This document shows, piece by piece, positions 8,247 through 17,267 of a stretch of DNA of 64,000 bases. The stretch spans positions 1-64,000 of the forward strand of contig NZ_JACJVR010000060.1 in assembly GCF_014212175.1 (NCBI RefSeq), given 5' to 3'. Below the pieces are notes generated by a model that was not told where the DNA came from, did not search any database, and worked only from the letters and a program-made list of their open reading frames with translations. Every line of letters begins with the position of its first letter. The stretch's first letter is position 1. This DNA comes from Cohnella xylanilytica (GTDB lineage: Bacteria > Bacillota > Bacilli > Paenibacillales > Paenibacillaceae). Both the position numbers and the translations under genes were made by a program.

Positions 8247-9809
8247 TCATGCCGACGCTTCTCTTCTCTTGCCAGGGCGGAATCTGGCCGTCAGCTTGTC
8301 GTAGACGAAGGCGATCTCTTCGACCTTCATCAGCTTGGCGAGCAGGGCGTAAAGACCCATCCCCAGCGCCAGGGTCAGAATCGTCGCCACCGTATCCGGA
8401 ACGTAGGCGGCCGCCCACGGCAGGCACTCCCGCCGGAAGACAAGCGCTCCGATCGCCGACAGGCCCGTCGACGCTCCCACCTTGAGCAAGAAGGAGAGGG
8501 GCACCTTGAGGGGGATGTCCCGGCCCTGCCGCCCGAACGCGATCAGAAGATAGACCAGCGAGGCGACCAACGCCGCGATGTTGGCTACGGCAATCGCTTT
8601 GTATTGAATGAGCGGCACCAGGGCGAAGCAGCCCGCCACGAACACGGCTCCGTACAGCGCCGTCGACACAATCGGCGCCCGGTTGTTGCCGCGGCTGATC
8701 AGCAGCTTGACGAAGAAGTCGCGGACCGGGAACATCGGAATCCCGATGGCCACGATCGCGAAGGCGGTTGCCGTCATCGCCGTCGCCTTCGTATCGAAGG
8801 CCCCCCTCTCCAGCATGGCCCGGATAATGTCCGGGGATAACGAGGCGCACAGCACGGCGACGGGCGCCAGCAGCAGAATCATGCTCTTGACGGTCGCGGA
8901 CAGGACGCTGCCGTATTCCCTCAGCTTGTTCTCGGCTTGCATCTGCACCGCAGACGGGAACGCCGAGCTGATGATGGCCGTTCCGAACAGCGTCACCGGG
9001 AGCATGACGAGGCGGCTCGCGTAATTGATCGCCGAGGCGCTGCCCGGCTCCAGGCTCGACGCGAAGAAGCGGGAGGCGAGAACGGTGCATTGGTCGATCA
9101 GGACGAGGCCGGCGATCGGGATCGAGATTCGCGCCAGCCGGCGGACGGACTCGTCCTTGAAGCTTAGATAGAAGCGGTACTTCAGCTTGTATCTGCGCAT
9201 GACGGGGAGCTGGACGGCGAACTGAAGGGCGGTTCCGAGCACGTAGCCGATCGCCGCGGAATAGATGCCGAGCGACCGATGCAGCGCGAGCATGAAGCCG
9301 ATGACGACGATGTTGTTCAGGACGGTGAGCAGAGCCGGCATCGTAAAATGGTTGACGCTGTTCAGAACCATGGATTGGGCGTACGACAACGTAAAAAAAA
9401 ACATGCTGGGGAGCAAAATCCACAGCAGTCGCATGATCTTGTCCTGCGCGGCGGCGTCGATCGCGAAGGCGCCGGCCAAATATTCGCTTCCCAGGTAACA
9501 GCCGGCCGTGACGACGGCCAGGAGGAGCAGCGACAGGTTGATCGAATTGCTGTAGAGCAGAGACGCCTTCTCCTCGCCGGAGTCGACCTTCTCCTTGATG
9601 TAGAGCGGGATGAAGCCCGACGAGTAGATGCCGCTCGCGAACGTGAGCAGGAACCCGGGGATCGTCAGCGCGAACAGATAGGCGTCCATGTCGATGCCCG
9701 TTCCGTAATGGGCGGCCATCAGCATCTCCCGGACGAGGCCGAGCAAGCTGCTCAGGACGTTGCCGACGAGCAGAATGAGGGCTCCCGACACGATTGCCTT
9801 GGAATTCAT
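8247..9809 (-). CDS. murJ: MurJ/MviN-type lipid-linked precursor flippase
   Basis: This 520-residue integral membrane protein has about 14 hydrophobic segments and the MviN/MurJ signatures GLVREMLMAAHYGTG near residue 25 and FALTIPGFLLTFASG. It also has GFIPLYIKEK. Members flip lipid II or undecaprenyl-linked oligosaccharides across the membrane. The start follows AAGGAGGG. It lies in a polysaccharide unit that also contains glycosyltransferases and GalE, so it may serve the polymer rather than, or as well as, peptidoglycan. A separate Wzx-type flippase is encoded at 23239-24636. Confidence 0.88.
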   Translation of the reverse strand: MNSKAIVSGALILLVGNVLSSLLGLVREMLMAAHYGTGIDMDAYLFALTIPGFLLTFASGIYSSGFIPLYIKEKVDSGEEKASLLYSNSINLSLLLLAVVTAGCYLGSEYLAGAFAIDAAAQDKIMRLLWILLPSMFFFTLSYAQSMVLNSVNHFTMPALLTVLNNIVVIGFMLALHRSLGIYSAAIGYVLGTALQFAVQLPVMRRYKLKYRFYLSFKDESVRRLARISIPIAGLVLIDQCTVLASRFFASSLEPGSASAINYASRLVMLPVTLFGTAIISSAFPSAVQMQAENKLREYGSVLSATVKSMILLLAPVAVLCASLSPDIIRAMLERGAFDTKATAMTATAFAIVAIGIPMFPVRDFFVKLLISRGNNRAPIVSTALYGAVFVAGCFALVPLIQYKAIAVANIAALVASLVYLLIAFGRQGRDIPLKVPLSFLLKVGASTGLSAIGALVFRRECLPWAAAYVPDTVATILTLALGMGLYALLAKLMKVEEIAFVYDKLTARFRPGKRREASA

Positions 9810-9852
9810 GTTGCCTTAGTCCCTCCTTCTTCGGAATGCGGCGCCGTCCCGT

Positions 9853-11043
9853 TCATCGGTCCGCGCGGGCGAGCACGGCCGGCCGGTTCGCCTTCCCGGA
9901 CAGCACCTCTTCGTACAGCTTCGTCGTCTTCGCCACGTGCTCGTCCCTCGTGAACTCCCTCAGGAACAGAGCCTGCCCCGCGCGTCCCATCGACCGGTAA
10001 TCCTCGCGGAACATCCGCAGGAACGCGTCCTTCAGCGCCCGCGCGTCGCGGGAAGGCACGATGATGCCGCTATCCGGCCGGACCATCTCCGGCACGCCCC
10101 CGACGTCGGTCGCGACGACCGGCAGGCCCGCGCTCATCGCTTCCAGCACGGCGGTCGGGAACGTGTCCGAGACGGACGTGAGCGCGAAGACGTCGCTCTG
10201 GCGCAGCAGGTCCGGCACGTCGCGGCGAAGTCCGAGCATGTGCACCGTGTCCTCCAGGCCGAGCCGGCGAATCCGGGCCGCCAGACTCTCTTTGTAGGCC
10301 TGCTCGTGGCCGAACGTCACGTCTCCGACGATGGCGAACTTGACGTCGGCCCGCTCGGTCTTGACGAGGGCGGCGGCGTCGATGAGGTACTCGAGCCCCT
10401 TCTCGGGAGACAGTCTCGCCACCGCGATCACGATCCGGTCCCCGTCGGACGCGCCGAGCCGCTCCCGGAGCGACGAGGCTTGGGACGACGTCTCGAAGCC
10501 CGTCGGGGCGCCGATGCCGTTGTAGATTTTGACGAGCTTGCCGGATTCCCGCCCGAACCAGCGGAACATCGGCTTGCTCCGCTCGCAGAGGACGATGATC
10601 CGGTCGTTGAACAGATGGTTCAGCCAGCCGATGAACCGGTAGCCGGCCAGGGGACGGCGGGGCAGCTCGTGCACCGTCTGGATCGTCGGGATGCCGAGCC
10701 GCTTGCCGACGATGTTCGGCCCGAGCACTTCCATCTTGTGCGTATGGATGAGGTCGATGCGGTGCTCGCGGACGATCCGGCGGATCGCCCCGAGCGACCG
10801 GACAAGCTTCGCTCCGTTGCGGAAGTAGTACCAAGGATCGGTCGGCTTGCCGAAGACAGCGACCGGGCCGAACAGCACCTTGCAGCCCAGCTTCTCGTAC
10901 TTCTCCACGTATACCGTCGGAGCCGTCATCAGCACGAAGGGCCGGTACCGGGTACGGTCCAGCCCCCCGACCAGCTGCAGCAGCACCGAATCCACCCCTC
11001 CGAGATTGCTCGCGTAAGGCTGAATGAACAGGATGTTGATCAT
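9853..11043 (-). CDS. Glycosyltransferase family 4
   Basis: This 396-residue GT-B enzyme has the N-terminal loop PYASNLGGVDSVLLQL. Its C-terminal nucleotide-sugar half has VARLSPEKGLEYLIDA, a DLLRQSDVFALTSVSDTFPTAVLEAMSAGLPVVATDVGG-type segment (EX7E motif) and GIIVP. It should transfer a sugar from a nucleotide donor to the growing lipid-linked repeat unit at the cytoplasmic face. The ATG follows GGAGGGAGATTC. It is a mid-operon gene between the MurJ-like gene and the GT-A protein gene. Confidence 0.9.
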   Translation of the reverse strand: MINILFIQPYASNLGGVDSVLLQLVGGLDRTRYRPFVLMTAPTVYVEKYEKLGCKVLFGPVAVFGKPTDPWYYFRNGAKLVRSLGAIRRIVREHRIDLIHTHKMEVLGPNIVGKRLGIPTIQTVHELPRRPLAGYRFIGWLNHLFNDRIIVLCERSKPMFRWFGRESGKLVKIYNGIGAPTGFETSSQASSLRERLGASDGDRIVIAVARLSPEKGLEYLIDAAALVKTERADVKFAIVGDVTFGHEQAYKESLAARIRRLGLEDTVHMLGLRRDVPDLLRQSDVFALTSVSDTFPTAVLEAMSAGLPVVATDVGGVPEMVRPDSGIIVPSRDARALKDAFLRMFREDYRSMGRAGQALFLREFTRDEHVAKTTKLYEEVLSGKANRPAVLARADR

Positions 11044-11100
11044 GAATCTCCCTCCGATCTCGTCGTTCCTCTAGGCGATTCGCCGTTAAGCCTGCCGGGG

Positions 11101-12135
11101 TCAGGTATAGAGCCGGAACATCTTCTGGAAGACCAGCTTCTGGGCGTCGAGCAGCAGCTTCGCCCCGCTGCGCCGCGGGATGCCCAGCTTGCGGGCGAGA
11201 TAGGCGGCGTAGTCGGAATCGGACCGGCTCTTCCAGAAGGGCGAATCCGGACGGACGACGTGGGCGAACATGCGAGACAGCCCGAGCTTCTTCTCGGAGG
11301 GGAGATGCCAGATCGCCAGCTCCAGGTCCCGGACGCTGGCGTTGCTTATGCCGCCGAGCGGGGTCCATATTCTGCGGATGTACGGATTGGCGGTCCTCGC
11401 CGGATAGCCGAGCTTGTAATAGACGAAGCTGAGCATCTGGGCTTCTTCGTTGAACTTATCTCTCCCCTCTGCGAATCGCTTCATCGAATCCTCCCAGACG
11501 AGGTCGATCTCGCGGATGACCCGCCGGACCTCCCGGGCCGCGGCCGCGAACCACTCCCCGCCGTAGTACGGCGGAGGCTCTTCGACCCGGACGCCGAGCA
11601 TCTCCTCGTAGATGCGGCCCATCTGATAGCGGCTCAGCCCGTTCATCACGTATTCGGGCTCGTCGTCGACGTCCGCGGTCATCGTCAGCAGCCCGTGCCT
11701 CTCCAGCAGCCTCTCGATCGGATCGGCGGACTTCAGCCACACGCAATCGGAATCCATGACGATGTACTTCTCGTGGTCGTCCGCGCCCGAGGCGGCGATA
11801 TCCTTCAGGATGTCGAACAAGTAAAATTGGTTTTTCCAGGAACCGTAATAGCCGTTAGGGACGCGATACGTCAGCGGCAGGGTCCGCACCTCGACGTCAA
11901 GCCGGTTCCTCAGGAAGCTCTCCAGGTCGAACCCTCCGACGCTCGGAATCCGCGCGACGTTCGTGAACAGCACGTGCTTCGCGCCCGGATTCATCCGGCG
12001 GCTGGTGGCGAAGAAGGTCGTCACGCACTTCCAATAGACTTCCTGGAACTTCCTGCTCGACGACTTGTCGCCGACCTGAGGATAACGGCTCTCTTCGTGT
12101 TCTTCGTCGCAATGGATCCATGTGCTAATTAGCAT
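11101..12135 (-). CDS. Putative GT-A glycosyltransferase-like protein
   Basis: This 344-residue protein has no signal peptide or membrane segment. A DxD-like motif sits in IVMDSDCVWLKS (about residues 124-135), after the cytosolic-looking segment YGSWKNQFYLFDIL. A later YYGGEWFAAA motif resembles the acceptor-side part of nucleotide-diphospho-sugar transferases. No exact family is recognised. The context of glycosyltransferases and GalE supports sugar transfer. The start follows a weak AGAGGATG site. Confidence 0.6.
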   Translation of the reverse strand: MLISTWIHCDEEHEESRYPQVGDKSSSRKFQEVYWKCVTTFFATSRRMNPGAKHVLFTNVARIPSVGGFDLESFLRNRLDVEVRTLPLTYRVPNGYYGSWKNQFYLFDILKDIAASGADDHEKYIVMDSDCVWLKSADPIERLLERHGLLTMTADVDDEPEYVMNGLSRYQMGRIYEEMLGVRVEEPPPYYGGEWFAAAAREVRRVIREIDLVWEDSMKRFAEGRDKFNEEAQMLSFVYYKLGYPARTANPYIRRIWTPLGGISNASVRDLELAIWHLPSEKKLGLSRMFAHVVRPDSPFWKSRSDSDYAAYLARKLGIPRRSGAKLLLDAQKLVFQKMFRLYT

Positions 12136-12223
12136 GATCTCGCATCCTCTCCATCCGTTCGCTGTCTCTCGCGTCTCTCTCGGCTTCCCGGCAGCTTCGA
12201 TTGGTTCAGAAGCTTCCCTTGCT

Positions 12224-13264
12224 TCAGGAGCTTCGCCGCCCGGCGTCCGGCTCGGCGTCGTAGCCGTTCGGGTTGGCCGCCTGCCATCTCCAGGAGTCCT
12301 CGCACATCTCCTCGATGCCGCGGGCCGCCTCCCAGCCGAGCTCCCTCTTCGCTTTGGAAGGATCGGCGTAGCATTCGGCCACGTCTCCCGGCCGGCGGCG
12401 GGTCACGACGAAGGGAACGGGCCGGCCGGAGGCTTGCTCGAACGCCCGGATGATCTCAAAGACGCTGTAGCCCTTGCCCGTGCCCAGATTGTACGCCTCG
12501 GCGCCGGCGGCCGACCGGATTCGGTCCAGCGCCTTCAAGTGGCCGGCGGCCAGGTCCTCCACGTGCAGGTAATCCCGAACGCCCGTGCCGTCGCGGGTCT
12601 CGTAATCGCCGCCGTACACCATCAGCTGCGGCAGCTTCCCGACGGCCACCTGGGCGATATACGGGATGAGGTTGTTCGGGATGCCGTTCGGATCTTCGCC
12701 GATCCGTCCGCTCTTGTGGGCTCCGATCGGGTTGAAGTAGCGCAGCAGCGCGATGCTCCATTCCGGGTCGGATGCGGCCAGGTCCCGAAGAATCTCCTCG
12801 ATCATCAGCTTCGACCGGCCGTACGGGTTGGTAGCCGAGAGCGGGAACGTCTCGTCGATCGGGCAGCTCCGGGGCAGCCCGTAGACGGTCGCCGAAGAGC
12901 TGAACACGAGCTTCTTGACGCCGAACCGCCTCATCGTGTCGAACAACACGAGCGAGCCGTACACATTGTTGAAGTAATAGTCAAGCGGAGCCCGCACCGA
13001 CTCTCCCACCGACTTGGAGCCGGCGAAGTGGATGACCGCGTCGAACGCATGGTCCGCGAACGTCCGCTCGAGAACGGCCCGGTCCTTCAGATCGGCTTGA
13101 AGGAAGCGAAGCGGCTTCCCGGCCAGTTCCTCGACCCGCTTGATCGTCTCCCTCTTGCTGTTGGACAGATCGTCGAGCACGACGACGTCATGCCCGGCCT
13201 CCAGCAGCTGCACGCACGTATGGCTGCCGATGTACCCGGCGCCTCCCGTAACCAAGATTTCCAT
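12224..13264 (-). CDS. galE: UDP-glucose 4-epimerase
   Basis: This 346-residue protein shows the full GalE pattern: the NAD-binding TGGAGYIGSH at residues 6-15, FAGSKSVGES, the catalytic SSSATVYG (Ser) with YGRSK (Tyr-x3-Lys), the RYFNPIGAH segment, and IPYIAQVAVGK and GTGVRDYLHV. It interconverts UDP-glucose and UDP-galactose (or the N-acetyl forms), supplying galactose residues. It starts 5 bases after the stop of the upstream gene. A GATACA-type operator with a -10-like box lies inside the upstream gene at 13300-13328, which may give galE a promoter of its own. Confidence 0.96.
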   Translation of the reverse strand: MEILVTGGAGYIGSHTCVQLLEAGHDVVVLDDLSNSKRETIKRVEELAGKPLRFLQADLKDRAVLERTFADHAFDAVIHFAGSKSVGESVRAPLDYYFNNVYGSLVLFDTMRRFGVKKLVFSSSATVYGLPRSCPIDETFPLSATNPYGRSKLMIEEILRDLAASDPEWSIALLRYFNPIGAHKSGRIGEDPNGIPNNLIPYIAQVAVGKLPQLMVYGGDYETRDGTGVRDYLHVEDLAAGHLKALDRIRSAAGAEAYNLGTGKGYSVFEIIRAFEQASGRPVPFVVTRRRPGDVAECYADPSKAKRELGWEAARGIEEMCEDSWRWQAANPNGYDAEPDAGRRSS

Positions 13265-13268
13265 GCTC

Positions 13269-14990
13269 TCACCCCGCGTCTATTCGTAGCTTTCCTTTTA
13301 ATATAGATACGACACGTATCATGAAAACTTTAAAATAAATCGATTCCCGTTTGGAATCGATTAACGTGAGGCCGCCGGCCGCGGAGAGAGTGTGCAGCCC
13401 GTCCCGGTAAGGTCCCCGCGGATCGGGCGCGAGCCGCCTGACCGGCTCTTCGGCGAACTCCCTGGGCGTGAGCGTCCGGATCCGGTTCAGCACGACCGCC
13501 CCGCCATAGGTTCGGGAGCAGTCCTGCGCCGGCCGGAACAGCTCTCCCCGGCTATAGAACGGGGTGCCCGCGGGACGGGCGGAACGCACGTCCATTTTCA
13601 CCGGATTCATCTCGTGCGGCCGCCAAGGCCCGAGCAGATCGTCCGCGTGCCAGATATAGAGATGGCTGTTCCAGCCCGTCTGCTCGTCCGTACACAGGAG
13701 CCACCAGCGGCCATCGTGCCGGAACGGCGTCGCGTCCACCGCCTGGAAGCCCTCGATCAGCGTCGCGGCCTTCTCCCATTCGTTCGGGAATCGAATCGCC
13801 TTGTAGAGGGCGACTTCCTTCGCCTGGTACGTCTCCGGGATGCAGTAGATCTCTCCTTCATGCCGGAGCAAGTAAGGATACGACATATGGAAGGGTAGGT
13901 TCAGGACGGTCCGCTCCGGGCCGAAGACCGGCTCGTCCCCGCGCCGGATCGAGGAGATGACTCCTTTGCCGCTCGCGTAGTCGTATTCCTCCACGAGAAG
14001 ATGGAGCCTCCCGTCGATCTGAACGCCGAACGGGTCGGCCATGAATTGCGGGCGCTTGGGCAGCCAGTCGACTTCCGGCATTCCGGATTCGGAGCCGGGT
14101 TCGTCCAGGAAGCTCTCGATCGGACGGTCGACGATTCCCACGTTCCAATGCTCGGCGACGAACCAGCGCGTCAGGAATCGCTTCGCCTTGTCCCGCGCCA
14201 GAAGGACGAGCGCCCGGACGACGGCGGCTCCTCCGGCGGCATGGACAGACGAGGAAGCACGGCCGGGCTTAGGGGTCATGCTCGGCACCGGATCGGTTCG
14301 TCCGTCCTCGACGATCTCCGCGGACGCCTGGTCCAGATAGACGGCGTTGCCGCGGACGATATCCCGGCAGGCGTATGCCGGCCATTCGCTGGCGAAGCGG
14401 TGAATCTGGTCCATCCGGCTCGCGAAGGAATGCTGGCTCGCCGCGAAGGTGCCCTGCTTGAGGACGACGTCCGCTTGTTGGCCGCGCCGGGCCCGGATCA
14501 GCCTGATCGTCGCGGTCTCCCGCTTCCGCAGCAACCCGGCCAACAGCATCTCGAAGCCCGTCCGGAATCCTCCTTCCGGGCCGTAGTCGAACCGCCATAT
14601 CCCGTAACGGAGCTCCGGGAGGGAAGCCTCTCCGAGGAAGTCCGGCGCGAGATTCAAGAGAACGTCCGGTTTGCGGTCCGCGATGAACCTCTTGGCGGCT
14701 TCGCCGTCGCCTCGGGTCTCCGGGACGGGAACCCCGGGCGCGGCCTCGGCGACGTCCGTCCGTCGCATTGCCGGGCAGCGGCGGCTTATTCTCCGCTCGA
14801 GCCAGCGATACCCGAATGGCCCGCTCTTGCCCTTGCTCTTGCCCCCGCCCTTGCCGTCGCCGGCTTCGGCGCTCTCTCCGGCGATGAGGACGCCAGCCAG
14901 TTCCACACCGTCTTGCAGCTTGAGCTTGCGGACGCAATCGGCGATCCACTGTTGTACGAAGCGGTTCTCGACCGCTATCGCCACGCGCAT
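13269..14990 (-). CDS. Formyltransferase-like / GINT1-like two-domain protein
   Basis: This 573-residue protein appears to have two parts. Residues 1-200 resemble a formyltransferase fold (KPDVLLNLAPDF, YGIWRFDYG...GFRTGF) but lack a clear Asn-His-Asp catalytic set. Residues about 290-560 resemble the five-bladed propeller-like domain found at the N-terminus of plant glucosamine inositolphosphorylceramide transferases: QFMADPF, LHLLVEEYDY, YPYLLRHEGEIYCIPET, DATPFRHDGRWWLLC, SRGELFRPAQDC and GGAVVLNRI. The biochemical role is unknown. A loop of repeated GKGGGKSKGKSG lies at about 49-60. The start follows AAGGAGGGGACGGGAG. The 3' end is AT-rich and contains an operator-like palindrome. Confidence 0.65.
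   Translation of the reverse strand: MRVAIAVENRFVQQWIADCVRKLKLQDGVELAGVLIAGESAEAGDGKGGGKSKGKSGPFGYRWLERRISRRCPAMRRTDVAEAAPGVPVPETRGDGEAAKRFIADRKPDVLLNLAPDFLGEASLPELRYGIWRFDYGPEGGFRTGFEMLLAGLLRKRETATIRLIRARRGQQADVVLKQGTFAASQHSFASRMDQIHRFASEWPAYACRDIVRGNAVYLDQASAEIVEDGRTDPVPSMTPKPGRASSSVHAAGGAAVVRALVLLARDKAKRFLTRWFVAEHWNVGIVDRPIESFLDEPGSESGMPEVDWLPKRPQFMADPFGVQIDGRLHLLVEEYDYASGKGVISSIRRGDEPVFGPERTVLNLPFHMSYPYLLRHEGEIYCIPETYQAKEVALYKAIRFPNEWEKAATLIEGFQAVDATPFRHDGRWWLLCTDEQTGWNSHLYIWHADDLLGPWRPHEMNPVKMDVRSARPAGTPFYSRGELFRPAQDCSRTYGGAVVLNRIRTLTPREFAEEPVRRLAPDPRGPYRDGLHTLSAAGGLTLIDSKRESIYFKVFMIRVVSILKGKLRIDAG
13300..13328 (-). promoter_or_regulatory. Candidate internal promoter/operator upstream of galE, inside coding DNA
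   Basis: GATACGACACGTATC (13306-13320) fits GATACA-N3-TGTATC at 13 of 15 positions counting the free centre. On the minus strand it is directly followed by the -10-like TATATT. The -35 region (TTTTCA or GTTTTC) is weak. The site lies in codons for MIRVVSI of the preceding gene, about 40 bases before galE. Confidence 0.45.
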
Positions 14991-15024
14991 CTCCCGTCCC
15001 CTCCTTATCCGCCCCCGCCCATGA

Positions 15025-15933
15025 TCATAACGACCGGAGCGAATTGGACGCTTTGGCCAGCATCGTTTGAACCGGCACCGGCAAGTGAGTCTTGATCCAC
15101 CTTTTGACGAGCCTTCTCGCGTTGGCGGCGGGAGAGAAGCCCGTCCACTCCGTCATGGCCAAATATTCGTAATACTTGTCCTTGAACGGATGATCGTTGT
15201 CGTACTCCCAAGGCTTGGAGGAGCCCGTGAAGTGGATGACGCGGGGAAGCGGAAGCTCCGCCGGTCGCTTCCGCGGAAGCATGTTCGTCTGGAAGTTCCA
15301 CTCGGGGTCCAGCTTCAACCAATCCTGGTGCAGCACCGCGTTCAACCCGTCCTGGTCGTGGAACTTGAGGCGCTCGGGATGCTTGGATACGTACTCCAGC
15401 ACCCGGGACGAGAGCCGCTCCTCCCGCCATATCGGCAGATTAAGCACGAGAACTCCGGCGTTGAAGTAGTTCTCTTCCCGCGGAATGCCAAGCTCCTTGC
15501 ACCTGCGGCTCCCTCCCGGGTCTTGAACGGCGGCCAGCGGATGGTCTCCGAGACTTTGTTCCCATAACCGGCTTAGGTCTCCGGTGACGACGGTGTCGCA
15601 GTCGAGATAGATCGCTTTGTCGATCGGCACGTCCTTCATCGCTTCCGGAATAAGGAGTTTGTAATAGACGGCCCGCGTAATATGTCGGCTCGTATAGACG
15701 TCGCCGCAAAGGGAGCCGTCCACATTCAGGAACCGGACGGCGGCGCCGAACTTCCCGACCGTTCTGGCGAGCTTCGCCCGGTTGCCTTCGGACAAGCCGT
15801 CTCCGACGACATACAGACGCGCCCTGGCCGCCTTCGACAGGTTCGCGAGTGCCGAAGCGAAGGCGACGGCGAGGTGCTGGACGTAATGGTTGTCGGCGAC
15901 CGACACGATATGGACGACCGTATGGACGCTCAT
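15025..15933 (-). CDS. Glycosyltransferase family 8
   Basis: This 302-residue protein has the GT8 pattern: YYKLLIPEAM, the metal-binding DCDTVV (about residue 101), YFNAGVLVLNLPIWRE, the FHDQDGLNAVLHQDW segment, and the C-terminal VIHFTGSSKPW (HxxGxxKPW). It is a retaining transferase that uses UDP-glucose or UDP-galactose, as in LgtC or RfaI. The ATG overlaps the stop of the GT4 gene upstream as ATGA, so the two are coupled. UDP-galactose would come from GalE in the same unit. Confidence 0.93.
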   Translation of the reverse strand: MSVHTVVHIVSVADNHYVQHLAVAFASALANLSKAARARLYVVGDGLSEGNRAKLARTVGKFGAAVRFLNVDGSLCGDVYTSRHITRAVYYKLLIPEAMKDVPIDKAIYLDCDTVVTGDLSRLWEQSLGDHPLAAVQDPGGSRRCKELGIPREENYFNAGVLVLNLPIWREERLSSRVLEYVSKHPERLKFHDQDGLNAVLHQDWLKLDPEWNFQTNMLPRKRPAELPLPRVIHFTGSSKPWEYDNDHPFKDKYYEYLAMTEWTGFSPAANARRLVKRWIKTHLPVPVQTMLAKASNSLRSL

Positions 15934-17087
15934 AGACCGGCCTCCAACCGCGCGGCTTCGCCGCCGGCGTAACTCAATCTCATATAATCGTTCGCTACTC
16001 TCTCCAGCGACAGGTGGGCGTTCAACCGGGGAACGGCGGAAGGACCGGGCGCTGCGGCAACTGGCGTGCTTAGCAGCCGCTCGATCGTGCGGGCCCAGCT
16101 CTCCGGGTTCCGTTCGAGAATATGACTCTCGCGGCTGAATTCCGCCAGCCTGCGATTCGCGGGGATATTCGAGCAGACGACCGGCAGATCGGCGCAGATC
16201 GCTTCAAGCAGCGCAAGCGGGGAAGCTTCGAATTCGGAGGGGAACAGGAACGCGTCCGATATTTGCAGCAATCCGTGGACGTCGCTTCGGCTGCCGAGGA
16301 GAGCGACTTCGGTCTCCAGCCGGCACTCGACGATTCTCCTGCGCAGCTCCCGTTCGTAAGAGACGTCCTGCCCGTTGCCGACGAGCAGAAGCCGGAATTC
16401 CGTTCCGCCGGCCTTCAAGGAAGCGGCCGTCTCGATCAGGAAGCGTTGGTTCTTGATCGGATCGATGCGGGCGACGTTGATGAGCACCGGAGTGCGAGGC
16501 CCGATGCCCAAGCTCTCCCGAAGAGCCCTCTTCTCCTCCGGGCTCAGCGGCTTAAACGTCGTCGGGTCGATTCCGTTCTCGATGACGACCAGCTTTTTGC
16601 CGGCCTGGTAAAAACGGTTCCGATAAACGCTCGCTACGTGCTCCGCGACGCTGACGATCTTGTCGGCTCCCCGGATGGCGAGCCTCTCGAGCAGGTTGTC
16701 TTTGGCGCCTCTCCAGTCGTCAGCTCCGCTGTGCAGGGTCAGCACCGTGCGGATTCGGCGATAGAGCAGGTTTCTCAGTCCGGCATACATATTCGGGATG
16801 CCTCCGTGCGAGTGGACGACGTCCGGCCGCTGCCGGTCGACGGCCTGCTGGAACAGCCGGAGCGTGCGCATCGAGCTATGGCCCGGCAGCTTGTCCAGCT
16901 CGATCGTCTCAACGCCCATCGCCTTCAATTCGCTTAGCATCCGCTCTCTGCCGAGCGGGTCGGCGGACCGGTAGATGGCGATCAGAGAACATTCGATGTT
17001 CCCGCCGCGGTATTGCTTGATCAGATCGAAAGCCACCTTCTCGGAACCCGCCAATTGCAGCGATTGAATCACGAAGGCGATTTTCAC
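15930..17087 (-). CDS. Glycosyltransferase family 4, first gene of its unit
   Basis: This 385-residue GT-B enzyme has KIAFVIQSLQLAGSEKVAFDL at the N-terminus, HSHGGIPNMYAG, VARIDPIKNQRFLIE and the donor-site segment DAFLFPSEFEASPLALLEAI (EX7E). The GTG at 17087 is chosen because GAGGGGGATCTCCG precedes it. The in-frame ATG at 17120 lies within a few bases of the predicted transcription start and has no ribosome binding site. It is expressed from the double-operator promoter at 17104-17159 and leads the unit that runs to 8 kb. Confidence 0.9.
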   Translation of the reverse strand: MKIAFVIQSLQLAGSEKVAFDLIKQYRGGNIECSLIAIYRSADPLGRERMLSELKAMGVETIELDKLPGHSSMRTLRLFQQAVDRQRPDVVHSHGGIPNMYAGLRNLLYRRIRTVLTLHSGADDWRGAKDNLLERLAIRGADKIVSVAEHVASVYRNRFYQAGKKLVVIENGIDPTTFKPLSPEEKRALRESLGIGPRTPVLINVARIDPIKNQRFLIETAASLKAGGTEFRLLLVGNGQDVSYERELRRRIVECRLETEVALLGSRSDVHGLLQISDAFLFPSEFEASPLALLEAICADLPVVCSNIPANRRLAEFSRESHILERNPESWARTIERLLSTPVAAAPGPSAVPRLNAHLSLERVANDYMRLSYAGGEAARLEAGL

Positions 17088-17103
17088 CGGAGATCCCCCT
17101 CTT

Positions 17104-17159
17104 GACACACTTTGTATCAATCACTCTCTCAATATATGATACTAACTGTATCGTGTCAA
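17104..17159 (-). promoter_or_regulatory. Double-operator promoter of the 17-8 kb unit
   Basis: On the minus strand TTGACA (17154-17159), a 17-bp spacer and TATATT (17131-17136) form a strong sigma-A promoter. Operator 1, GATACTAACTGTATC (17138-17152), fills the spacer. Operator 2, GACACACTTTGTATC (17104-17118), lies downstream of the start point. The two centres are 34 bp apart, as at 20759-20814 and 46121-46176. Confidence 0.82.
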
Positions 17160-17224
17160 GCAAAATCCGACAACTACGCTCCGGCTATCTCGCACGGCAC
17201 GGACCTAACCCTCACCGACCGACG

Positions 17225-17256
17225 CAAAAAACGGAACCGACTCGCGTCGGCTCCGC
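17225..17256 (-). terminator. Rho-independent terminator after the pectate-lyase-fold gene
   Basis: Read on the minus strand, CGGAGCCGAC / GTCGGTTCCG with a GCGA-type loop is followed by six T. It separates the wzz unit from the next promoter. Confidence 0.9.
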
Positions 17257-17267
17257 TACGTCGCAAA

